From contig NXFV01000837.1 of NCBI GenBank assembly GCA_002803225.1, positions 1 through 16,358 on the forward strand: a stretch of DNA of 16,358 nt, in the 5' to 3' direction. This stretch comes from Gamarada debralockiae (Eukaryota; Ascomycota; Leotiomycetes; Helotiales; Hyphodiscaceae). The position numbers were made by a program, and so were the translations under genes. Below the pieces are notes generated by a model. It was not told the DNA's origin. It saw nothing but the letters and a program-made list of their open reading frames with translations, and did not search any database. Positions 1 to 8,995 of the stretch are shown piece by piece (within the stretch, counting starts at the first letter, position 1; each line of letters opens with the position of its first letter).

Positions 1-1192
1 TCCATGCCTCAAGGGTTTCTGGACACGTGCCCCGTGTTCAAGCCTCAGGTCCCTGTGTGGTCGTAACACAAGAGTAGCAGAAATCCATGGCTGAACCTGT
101 AATTTACCCACCGATCATCTCATCTGTAACTCTTTATGTGCCAATACCGTCTTCCCGAAAATATAAATTATATGATACGTGGCCTTAAGTTCTAGTGTCA
201 GCTTAGCCTATGTCATGCTCCACTAACCCCGCTATTAGCGTGAACTTACCAACTGGCCCCCCGATACAAAATCAAACCACTTCTCACGGATTAATGATAT
301 TCAAGGCCAAAATTAGTGAATGCATTGATAACTAAAGAACTAACTGCAAATCTAGGGAGATCAGGTATACGTAGTCGAAACAGAGCTCAAACAGCTAACC
401 CGAGTAAGGAATGTTACGGAATCGTGTGAGAGCGGAGACCGTGTGTATATCGAGTCCAACTGAGAAAGAGGTAGTCTACGTCTCATTCGTTACTCGTCCC
501 TCCTCGTTCTTTTCCCGAGATAGTTTTGTTTCCCCTATGTTTTAAATGACACTTCTCGATATCTTGCGGCAATATATTCTTTTGGGAGAGGATATGTAGT
601 TTGCTAGATCAGTATTAGCACGGGTCGTACGTAGTAAACGAGGAATCACTTCACTTACAATCTCTGCCATGGATGGTGGCCACATTTTATGGTCCCTAGA
701 TTTGTATGTAGTGTATCGACCATGCTTGCAAATGATCAGAGCCACGTCAACACCATCGAATTCCCCTAATTCATGACCTTTCTTGACCAAGGTATCCTCT
801 CTCCTGTTTATTCCCTCGGTTTCCTTTTCTTTCTTATCCCTTCCTTGCGTCGTTTGATCTTTGTATTATCCATTTATATAGTGTATATCCCATAGGTCGA
901 GCACGTTTCTGGAGGTCACCTTCAATACTCTGAGTATAGGACCCGAATTCAGTCAAGAGCTGTCTTTGTCTCCTAAGCCGTCTGTTATTGATGTTCGTTA
1001 TCGAGGACTGATGGCCAAGAAGTACATCAGAGAAAGGGGTAACAGCTGACTGCCCCGTGGAGCCTGAATCGGCCCCCTTTGAAACGAATGATTGGAAGCC
1101 AGATTTTAAATCCTCATTTCTAAAAGTAGGCTGAGGGTTGTCAGCCTTTACAATGAATGCCACCTGCAACCATATGATATCACAAGTTCACA
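1..1192. other. Gene-poor left flank
   Basis: I see no convincing gene here. Reading frames on both strands are short, lack recognisable domains and carry no good splice sites. Base composition is close to balanced with AT-rich patches, such as the one near 158-175. Two copies of a GGCCCCC motif occur (about 255-261 and 1071-1077), the second followed by TTT as in the cluster near 9250-9780. A minus-strand frame at 1169-834 is open for 111 codons but has low-complexity, protein-unlike content, and I treat it as chance. Confidence 0.5.
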
Positions 1193-1464
1193 ATGGCTGA
1201 TAATATTGACGAACAGGCCACGGCGCACATCCGCGAGATCTTACGCCTTGTGCTTGATGTCAAAGGTAGAATTTTGCGGAACCTGAACGAGCTTGTGGGA
1301 CAGGCGAGTAAGTTTGAGCTTCAATCCATCACAAAATACACGCTGAGGTTATAATAGTTCAAAACTATCATGTTGAGATAGGCCAAGGAGAAGCTTCTTC
1401 CCTTCCGATTTGTGTCGAATTTAAACACCTCCGAGATCTAGTCGATTGCCTCCAACGAAAATAA
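1193..1464 (+). CDS. Possible spliced small ORF, 65 aa, unknown function
   Basis: The ATG at 1193 opens a frame beginning MADNIDEQATAHIREILRLV. A good donor (A|GTAAGT) follows codon 38, with the exon ending at 1307. An acceptor at 1380-1381 (GATAG) gives a 74-nt intron, and the frame continues after it as SQGEASSLPICVEFKHLRDL to a TAA at 1462-1464. The predicted peptide is 65 residues, amphipathic and helix-like, with no signal peptide and no domain I recognise. Just downstream, another frame (1442-1596) also reads in a protein-like way (LREDARLEYLVWGLG). The locus could therefore be the start of a larger decayed gene with a frameshift, and not a true small protein. Support is only the splice signals and residue content. 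Confidence 0.28.
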
Positions 1465-1870
1465 ATTACGAGAAGATGCAAGGCTCGAATACCTTGTATG
1501 GGGACTCGGCAATGCCAACTGTGACCAGCCACACAATGCAAGCGACGCAGGAAACGAAGGCTCGAAACCGCCCGCTAACGAGACAGGGGATGGGTAGTGG
1601 TCATGCATTTGAAGGAAATCCTTCCCTCTGTGGTCTTTGATCCTGAGGGCCGACGAATATGTTCTCGTGCTGATCATGAACGGCTGGTGTGCTGTGACTG
1701 ACAGGGGGGAAGCGGGCTACGTGACGGAATTCTATTGGGACTTAATAATAAGCTTATAGTTATCAGCCTTGCTGTTGTCCTCCCAACTAAAGATGTATCG
1801 GCAGTACTGGCTCCTTCTCTGGCCTCTCCGCAACCGCTCCAAGTTCCTACTTCCCCCGAATCCTTTTGTA
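1465..1870 (+). other. Intergenic stretch before the miniature transposon
   Basis: No gene can be supported. The open frames on both strands (for example 1446-1640 plus and 1677-1438 minus) overlap each other and have no recognisable content. A short protein-like tail of the preceding doubtful ORF in another frame ends at 1596. The segment ends at the TA dinucleotide used as insertion site by the element that starts at 1871. Confidence 0.4.
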
Positions 1871-2041
1871 CAGTAGAACCTCGATATAAGAATCCTCTAC
1901 ATAAGAATACCTGACTAATAAGAATCGATCTTGGGCCCCGTTTCTTGATTTTCCAAGTCGTGGGACCTTGATATAAGAATACCTGAATATATTCTTATGA
2001 TTTTCGGGTCCCGATCGCATTCTTATATCGAGGTTCTACTG
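1871..2041. mobile_element. Miniature inverted-repeat transposon (MITE), pogo/Tc1-mariner type
   Basis: A 171-bp element is bounded by perfect 23-bp terminal inverted repeats beginning CAGTAGAACCTCGATATAAG and ending with the exact reverse complement. A TA dinucleotide sits directly outside each end (1869-1870 and 2042-2043), the target-site duplication expected of Tc1/mariner/pogo transposons. The CAGTAGAACC start resembles termini of pogo-like elements. There is no room for a transposase, so it is non-autonomous and would depend on an enzyme made elsewhere. The inside carries subterminal copies of ATAAGAAT in direct orientation (1886, 1901, 1918, 1973) and inverted (1991, 2019), plausible transposase-binding sites. 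The unbroken TIRs suggest fairly recent insertion. Confidence 0.88.
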
Positions 2042-2118
2042 TAAGTCAACAATGCGTTCGCATATGCTCAGTTGCCTTCCTTCCCTGGTCCATGCTGCTG
2101 AGAAAAAGCGCCATCAGC

Positions 2119-2487
2119 GTAGAGAATGACGCCACAAAAAATATATATATATATATATTTTAGCAAATTTCTCTACCTTGGCTGAGCTTTGTTGAGCATA
2201 TGCCTAGTATATGCTTCAGCTTAAGTATATGCCGAGTATATGTTCAACCTATACTTAACATATGCTTACAATAAATAAACTGTCGTGCCTGATGCCTATC
2301 TCCTCAAGGGGGGGGGATCCTCTCGAGCCCCTTCGGGTCAGGGGAGCCCCTACCCCCTGCTTAAGGGCGGTCTTTTATAATCTAAATAATATTTATATAA
2401 ACCATATGCTCAGAATATACGCGTAGTCAAAAGCTCGTCAGGGTAGAGAAAATCGCAAAAAAAAAAATATGTGGCGTCATTTTCTAC
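2119..2487. repeat. Long inverted-repeat element with CATATG-rich core, likely a second non-autonomous element
   Basis: The ends pair as inverted repeats: GTAGAGAATGACGCCAC at 2119-2135 against the reverse complement of 2471-2487 (16 of 17 matching). The similarity continues inward. Each arm has an A/T homopolymer stretch, then TTTCTCTACC, then a GAGCTTT word and GAGCATATG. The arms therefore span about 2119-2203 and 2402-2487. Between them lie repeated AGTATATGC/CATATGC words (2191-2270), a run of nine Gs at 2308-2316, and a GC-rich block to about 2370. No coding capacity is visible. I could not identify a target-site duplication, so the exact boundaries and the transposon class are open. 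Confidence 0.6.
2141..2158. repeat. (AT)9 microsatellite
   Basis: Nine uninterrupted AT units follow a run of six As inside the left arm of the inverted-repeat element. The opposite arm has a homopolymeric A run at the matching place, so this tract probably expanded after the arms diverged. Confidence 0.9.
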
Positions 2488-4062
2488 CCGCTCACCTCCT
2501 TGGCTCAGGTTTGGCTCACCCACAGCTCAGACTATAGCAGCAACAGCTCAGGTCCAAAGACGGAAATGGAAATTGCTCATGTCGAGATTCCGATATCGAA
2601 CTGGCGGTTTCACGTCTATTTGAGGCTCTGCAGCCTCGCTTCGTACTCATAGGACAAAGTAAATAAGGCTGCGATACAGAAATGTAACTTTACAGGTTAC
2701 GACAAGCAAATAAAAGGTGCTTAAGAGATCTTAAATATCAATGACTTTATTGGTTAACTGCGTATTAGTAGCCTTGCTAACTGTCTATTATATTAACAGT
2801 ATAGTTCTTGTGTTACTGATATATATTTAGGTGTTGTTATTATAAAAGCGCTGCAGTAAATTGTTCATTGCGATTTTGGAAAGGAAAATGTGAAACGAGT
2901 GGAAGAAGGCAAGAGGTTCATATCAAAAAGAATTGCTATGGATGACTTAGCAAACTATAGTAACACGTGACTTATCATGTAGCGTAAAAGAACCCAGGGA
3001 ACCTAGGGAAGGGCTGGCCTTTTAGGCTTTAAGAACCCGTTGGAGTTGCTCTAATTTTTTTGAAATGATTAGAAGCAACTGGATCTCCCGAGGATGCCGT
3101 GTCTTTGACTCATTCAAAGGCCGGTATCTCATGACCAAAGCCACACGTGATCATTTCTCAACACGGGCCGCCGTTATCCGAGCGATCTCGGCTTTCAAAC
3201 CGCAAAAGCCTCCTTAAAATTGTCCCCATCAGCTTTGCCAAACTCTGTAAAATTCCTATCACACACAGATCACTCTTCGTACGTCCTAGTCAATCCAATC
3301 CTCTCAATTCATTACCTCACACCTCCCAAATCCTGACACATCCCAACCGCAAGAAACATCATCAAGCATGATTCTTATTAATAACCAAGCCTCATGCTGG
3401 CCTGTGCCCGACTAACAGGCTGTTAACCATGGCACGTCACGCGTCTCCTTCTCCAGCTTTCCATGACAAAGAGAAACGCCTCCCATTTAGCGCCCGGATT
3501 AAAGAAAAAGATGAATCATTCATTCCTTCAGGGCGAAAGGCAACTTCGAATCGAAAGGCGGAAAAAGAAGAAAGCTAAGTTTTAATGCGCAGCCGCCGCT
3601 CAAAGCCCGAAATCCCGATCAGCAGGTAGGAAGTCTTTTTCTTTGGTTTTATTACGAGATCAGAGCGGCAACAACCACCAGAACATACAAAAGTCCTGCT
3701 CCCCAGTCGCCAAACTACCAATTCCCATACCACCAAACTAATGCAACGTGAGAGAAGTCCTTAGTCTGTTCTGCTCTCATTGACACTCTCATTTTCTGCA
3801 GCAAATACTTAATTCATTATTCATTGATTCAGGATCCCCTCAATTCGTTTATTTCCCCGCACTCCAATCGTCGTTTCCTTGACTAACGCAGAGGGGTTCT
3901 TGACTAAAAGTTTCATCGCTACTTGCCTTTGACGGCTTTTTAATATTGTACCGCGTGCTTTTTTGCTACCAAGGGATCTGTACCAATATTTTTAGTTGGT
4001 TGTTGGTCGGTGAAATTATAAAGCCATCAGGGTAGTCGGATTCACTTGGAAATTTGGTTACA
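2488..4062 (+). other. Intergenic region and probable leader of the F-box/LRR gene
   Basis: No gene is firmly supported. The first part (to about 3120) is AT-rich. From about 3140 to 3370 the plus strand becomes CA/CT-rich and purine-poor, as in fungal promoters and 5' leaders. Two small ATG-started frames follow: a 15-codon frame at 3368 and a 49-codon frame at 3429-3578, encoding a highly charged, Lys/Glu/Arg-rich peptide without a known domain. They may be upstream ORFs in a long leader or chance frames. The stretch from 3590 to 4062 is T/C-rich and directly precedes the next start codon. Confidence 0.4.
3044..3080. repeat. Short imperfect hairpin
   Basis: AGTTGCTCTAA at 3044-3054 can pair with TTAGAAGCAACT at 3069-3080 with a single bulged base, around a T-rich loop of 14 nt. 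It may be a small structure or the relic of a TIR element. No target duplication is visible. Confidence 0.35.
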
Positions 4063-6235
4063 ATGGCAGTCGAATTCTCAATGCTGCCGCAACAGCCGCG
4101 AAAGGTTCCTCCCTTTCCATCTCTGTCAAATGTCAATACCGACGCAACGATCAAGAATCGCAAACATTCTATTCCTCTACCAACTTCTGATCGTATCGAC
4201 AGAACCAGTTTCTCCAGTATTAAAGAGAGCAACTCTGGTGGGGCACAGTCATTCACTGATAGCAAAACTTCGAGCTATCTTCGCCACGAATATTCTTTGA
4301 CGGGCGACGAAGAGGTCATCGACGATTCTGACTCCGGAACCGCGAGGCCAGTTCAGCAACGAAGAGGTGAAATGGTCGGTATGTTGAATCCTCAGTCTAC
4401 CTTGCATGGGCTTGTGTGTCCTTGCGATGGATTCAAAGGATGGAAATCGATTAGCGTGGGAGGAAAGATTGCCAGCAAGAGTTTTGGAGATCTCACGAAG
4501 TTGAGAATGAGATGGGATTGGGATACGACTGTCAAGGCAAAGGAGGAGAAGATGGAGGTCGATGGAGTTGTAGAGAATGAGGTGGCGGAAGTCGAGCACG
4601 GAAAATATCCGCCTGGAAGATCACCTTTGGAGATGCTGCCTATGGAACTACTAGGTAAGTCAGTTCTCTTCATTTCTTCACATCCATAGGAGGACTCCTT
4701 TAGCAAGTTGCTCCTCGACTTCGGACAGGCTGGCGAATTGGGCGCAATGGATGCGCAATTTCCATAGCCATCGCGTGACAGATTTCGTGAATCCCCAGGC
4801 CAGGTCCATTTGTTTTCCTACCCGCTTCAGGAACATCTGGCTAACATACTCAGGCTCAATTATCGACCAACTAGCAACCGATATCCCACCCAACGGCTTC
4901 ACAGCCCGAAACATCGATCTTATGTCTCTGTTGCTCACATCACGTGGCATGCACTCCGCAACACTCGCAACCCTGTACTCGCAAATCACGATCCCCCATT
5001 CCCGAATCTTCCGCAAGTTCCTCAACCATATCTCTGAATACCAGTCCCTCGGGACCATCGTTCGGCGCCTGGATTTCTCGCACTACAACCCTACCGGCGG
5101 CGGCCAAACTGCGCGCGAACGGCAACAGACTTTAAACTTGATCCCGGCTACGCTGTTGAAGTGTTTGGATTTGACCCCGAATTTGAGGGAATTTCTTGCG
5201 CAGGAACATATCGATGATGAGCTTGATATTAAGGTCATGTCGAAGCTCCTCTTCGATTTGCCGAAACTCAAAGGTCTGGATTTATGCGCTTGCTCCTCAG
5301 CCAAATTCCGGGATTCCTTCACAACAGCCATCGCTTTGCCAAATTTACCTGCTATGCTCCCGATTACGAGACTTAGTCTCCACGAATGCACCATCCTCCC
5401 TTCCTCCATCCTCGCCACGCTCCTTCCGCGCCTCCCAAACCTCACGCACTTAGATGTCGCACACACGCGCATCACGGACTCTGCACTCTTCTCGATCCCT
5501 GAAACAGCAAAACTCACACATCTCAACCTAAGCAAATGTTCCTCACTCTCCGGTGCCGCAGTCGTGGAATTCCTTACCTCCCATCCAGCGGCCAAATCTC
5601 TGGTCTATTTGAACTTGGCAATGGACGTGAAGTCCGCTGAGATGTTGTCCGCGGAAGAGGTCAAGGAGCTCTTGCCGGTCCTCCCATCAACACTCCGCTC
5701 CCTTAACCTAAAGGGAAGCAAGATGGATGCGACCCATATTCCACTTTTACTCCCATTGACAAAACATGTTGAAGAGTTAGGCCTGGGACGTCATCTCGAA
5801 CTCAAAGACATCATTCACCTCTTCGTACCCGACCAAGAAGCCCCCCTCGAAGACCAACTTGCCTGGATCCCTCATTCCCTCCGCTATATTGACGTATCCG
5901 ATCTCTCCGCTCCACAACTGGATCTTGGTACTCTTTTCGGTAGCTCCTGCCCGATCCTTAAATCCGTCACAGCGCCACTTGAAGTATTGGAATTGAGCGC
6001 GGAGGTCAATAAGAAATTGGAGCGGAGCCCAAGCGTCCAGCGCGCTGGGTGGTGTTTGAGGGAGCTGGGGAGAAGACATTGGCTTGTGCGTGAGAGAAAG
6101 GAAAGTGAGGGTGGGGTCAAGGACAGTGGAGAGAGAATATGGAAGATGGGTGCTTGTTATTGGGGAATGCGGAAAGTTCCTGTTGCAAGACAAGAGGTCG
6201 GCGGCATGTATGGACATTATATGTTTAAGCGCTGA
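4063..6235 (+). CDS. F-box / leucine-rich-repeat protein, 657 aa, two exons
   Basis: Likely a substrate-recognition subunit of an SCF-type ubiquitin ligase, acting in cytosol or nucleus; the substrate is unknown. The ATG at 4063 is the first in frame (MAVEFSMLPQQ). Exon 1 ends at 4654 and exon 2 starts at 4854. The 199-nt intron has a GGTAAGT donor, a CTAAC branch motif at about 4841 and a CAG acceptor. Joining the exons restores an F-box at about residues 192-240: LPMELLGSIIDQLATDIPP, then an LLTSRGMHSATLATLYSQITI helix region. Residues 1-190 are Ser/Thr-rich and probably disordered. LRR-type strands (LTHLDVAHT, LTHLNLSKC, LRSLNLKGS) lie at about 330-515. The last 60 residues hold a block (IWKMGACYWGMRKVPVA, GGMYGHYMFK) that I recall as conserved in mould LRR proteins. 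The F-box and LRR calls rest on visible sequence; the SCF role is family inference. Confidence 0.88.
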
Positions 6236-6493
6236 GATGCGCGAGGAACATGAGAATGAGGGGTTGGATCTTTGGTATATACCGAGTTTCGGGAGACCAA
6301 GAGAAATGTTATGAGTTTTGTTGGGGAGGGGGGTATTAGGATTGGAATTTTGGAAGGTGCATTTGGGAGTTTTGGACTTTTGGACTTTTGGTGGGCATTG
6401 GAGCATTGATCAGCAAAGGAAAAGCATTGTAAGGACAAAAGTGAGCGAGCGCAGGTGTTACTACTAGGAGTTGTTCTCGGTACTTAAATAGAC

Positions 6494-6499
6494 AATAAA
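6494..6499 (+). terminator. Possible polyadenylation signal of the F-box/LRR gene
   Basis: A canonical AATAAA lies about 260 nt after the stop codon in a locally AT-rich stretch. Fungal signals are loose, so this is only a candidate. It also lies just before the end of the convergent F-box pseudogene, so the two transcripts would nearly meet here. Confidence 0.35.
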
Positions 6500-6564
6500 T
6501 AGTATTTCACGACGTATATTTAACTCACCCTATCTCGATCCAGCTCCGAAATTTGGCTCTACGC

Positions 6565-7176
6565 TCAATCCCACAATACCCCCATCCTCAAGCATTCTTT
6601 TCTAAACTCCACGTATCCGTTTGTCTTCACATAGGATAATGGATATAGCTGGAGTAACATATTCCGCCAACTCGCTTCTTTCCTCTCAAACACATCGCGA
6701 ACAGCGGGGTCGCGATGCCAGTGGAATACTCCATTCTTTGCACGGAGGTCTTGTCATATGAAGGCCTCGCTCTCTTTTCCATCGTTTGGGTGAAGAATAA
6801 TGGGAACGCAGCTATGAGGTGAGGATTGAATTTGTTGGTCTGCTTTTGGGTTGTAATATGTGGATGGTTTGGGAGAGGATGATAGCATTGCTAGGAGTGT
6901 TGCTAATTGTGGGCGAGAAGGGGATTTTGAAGGGCGAAATAGAGGAGATATTGGAAGAGTGGTGTGCTGTAGATGGTGGTATGCCATGTGCGATTTACGC
7001 GTTGGGCGGAGGAGAGGAGGTCGTGGGGGCAGGTGCTGGAGGATAGCGGTAAGGATCTCGGGGGTCTGGGATAGGGGATGAGGAGTTGAAGATTTTCCGT
7101 TTTGGGGTTCTGACTTCTGAAAGGGATGATAGATGGTTTGGTATGAGGGAGACACATTTGATGGGGTTACATTCAT
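6565..7176 (-). pseudogene. Broken fungal F-box protein gene
   Basis: Reading leftward from 7176, the first frame gives the start of an F-box (TPEILTAILQHLP). At a run of five Cs (plus-strand Gs, 7025-7029) the homology moves to another frame: HDLLSAQRVNRTWHTTIYST, then a segment with NPLLA. That frame meets two TAG codons before a NPHLIAAFPLFF segment typical of the family. The C-terminus lies back in the first frame, beyond an in-frame TGA at 6754-6756: KEASWRNMLLQ and LRMGVLWD, with its own stop at 6565-6567. The pattern F-box, AQRVNRTW, EASWRRML, LRMG is a common mould F-box family, different from the adjacent LRR gene. At least one frameshift, a compensating shift and internal stops make it non-functional as read. 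A single-base sequencing error at the C run would explain only the first break. Confidence 0.72.
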
Positions 7177-7795
7177 TGTCGTTAGGAACGTACAGGAGGA
7201 GATCAGATGAAAAACGCTCGGCTATCGTCTCCCGCCATAGCCCAGGGGCTCGCTAAATTATTTCAGGTGAAGGCCACGGCCTATTTCCTCCGGCTTCGCT
7301 TCTCCTTTCACACGCCAGTCAACAGGATACCCCATGATAAACTTTGACAGACTCCAAGTTTATCTCTCACTATTGCTCTGTGCCTCTGCGTTGCATCTCA
7401 CAGCTGGTGAGAGATGTGAATTAGGAAGCGGCGCAAGGTGTTTGAAGCGGCAGTGTCAAGGTTAGCGCGGAGATACTATCCCCAAGGAGCCGCTCAGCCC
7501 GCAACTAGAAGATAAACGGGTATGGCGTCAGGGGCACGGCGTCAGCCCCTCGATGGAATGTCGTTGAAAGTACCAATGAAGCCCCAGCATTCGGGGTTGA
7601 GCATCAGGAGCCATGGACTTCGAGGTTATCGCCATGTGAATACTATTTTGAGCAGTCTTATCGAGGAGGTGGGATTGCTTAAAGGAATGGTACATCCTTT
7701 TCTGATCCTCCTCCCAGATTTCTGCTCATCATTAATTGCATTGTATAGATTTGGGGTTTGTCTTGATTGCTTGTCTATCTACGATATTGTTCAAA
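7177..7795 (+). other. Upstream region of the secreted propeller-like gene
   Basis: No gene is supported. An open frame from 7522 runs into the next coding region in a different frame and is not protein-like. The frame of the next gene is open back to about 7736, but the ATG at 7796 gives a proper signal peptide, so this stretch is taken as promoter and leader. No clear TATA box or known activator site can be assigned from sequence alone. Confidence 0.4.
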
Positions 7796-8995
7796 ATGTA
7801 CAAAACACTCTTCACCCTCCCTGTAGTCCTTTTCCCCATAATCTACGCACAAACACCCACCCACGTCCCTCTCGCAACATCCACCGTCCAGAATCTCGGC
7901 TTCGTCACGGACCCTGTCTCCAACACAGAAGGAATTTTCCATGATGGAGGTGGTGGAGCAAGTCAGAATGGATATCATGTCCAAGTCTTCGCCGACTCGT
8001 CGACGACCTCCAATGGCTTCAACTTCGTGCACAACTCTGTTGCTTATTTCGGATTCGTGAGTGCCTCCATCTTCCCACCGCAAACAAAACAAACAGAATC
8101 CTGATCATTCCTCTAGCGCGATGCGTCCAACCCCCTAAACGAATACTCCTTCGGCATGAGCGGCCCAGCCGGCAGCGCAATATTCACGGAAAATGTACCC
8201 GTAGGCCCTGAAGGTAACGAGACTGCTCTCGGTTCCAACTTCGCAATCTGGATGCTATCAGGCATGACGCCGATGCTAGACGGGCAAACTATCCTCGGCG
8301 TCTTCCCCGCACTCAACGAAGGCACGAGCACGGATCTCTACAGCACCATGGTTCAAATGAACGTCACATCCCCCTATGCCGCACCACCCGGCGGCAATCC
8401 CCCTTTCACGCGTCTCGGAACTGGGCGCTTGTTTTATCCGAATGAAGTGAATTACGGGACGTTTGCGCTACAGGCTGAGATTGATGGGTATTTGTATTTG
8501 TACGGGAGCGACAAAACCGGTGTCAAGTTGGCCAGGACACCGAATACGCCAACCAGTATCGCGGATCGGAATCAATACTCCTACTATAACTCCGCCACAG
8601 GGTCATGGCAGACGACGCCTCTCACCCTGAATTCCGCGACAGGGAATATCATTACGTGGAGCTCGGAGGATTTAGCGGGGAATCAGATTGGGCCTAATTT
8701 AGGGGATGTGTGGTTTGATAATTACCATTTGACGACTGTGATGATGTGGGGTGATGCCAGCATTGATGGGACTTTCTGGTTTTCTTATGCGACGACGAAT
8801 AATTTGGAGGGGCCGTGGAGTACGCCTGTTGCGATTTGGACACCGCCGGTCCCGAGCCAGTGTGATAGCCAGAGTGGGGATTGGAATTATCAGGGTCATG
8901 CGCATCCTGGGTGGGATACGACGGGGAAGACGTTGTTGATTAGCTATGCTAATTGTGCTTTGTATGTTAGTATGGCGACGATTACTTGGGTGTAG
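7796..8995 (+). CDS. Secreted DUF4185-like beta-propeller protein, 379 aa, two exons
   Basis: The start at 7796 (TCAAAATG) yields a signal peptide MYKTLFTLPVVLFPIIYA followed by QTPTHVP, so the product is probably secreted or at the cell wall. Exon 1 ends at 8056; a 60-nt intron (GTGAGT to CTCTAG) ends at 8116; exon 2 runs in phase 0 to a TAG. The mature part has the blade-like pattern of DUF4185/DUF5005-type proteins, which share the five-bladed propeller architecture of GH43/GH62 enzymes. Visible blocks are TDPVSNTEGIFHDGG with FADSST near the N-terminus, GTGRLFYPNEVNYGTFALQ followed by YLYLYGSDKTGVKLART (about residues 190-225), and FWFSYATTNNLEGPWSTPV (about 305-325). Two Cys near the C-terminus could form a disulphide, and N-glycosylation sites (NET, NVT) occur. 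I cannot point to catalytic acids with confidence. A carbohydrate-related role is inference; the family name is moderately sure. Confidence 0.8.

Noticed and set aside
834..1169. Minus-strand open frame of 111 codons
   Set aside because: No recognisable motif, no signal for translation start and no homologous pattern; probably chance in a balanced-GC stretch.
1475..1500. tRNA-like T-arm (CAAGG ... CCTTG)
   Set aside because: No acceptor stem, D-arm or anticodon arm can be built around it; no tRNA was found elsewhere in the window.
5777..6406. Minus-strand frame of 209 codons over the end of the F-box/LRR gene
   Set aside because: The plus strand carries conserved LRR and C-terminal blocks here; the minus frame is Pro/Ser-rich without a domain.
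7522..7944. Plus-strand frame overlapping the start of the secreted propeller-like gene
   Set aside because: Its 3' part is out of frame with the signal peptide and the conserved blocks, and nothing in it resembles a protein family.
7796..8995. First thought: GH62 alpha-L-arabinofuranosidase
   Set aside because: The conserved GH62 motifs are not present; the GTFALQ / YLYLYGSDKTGVKLART and GPWS-PV blocks fit DUF4185-like propellers better.
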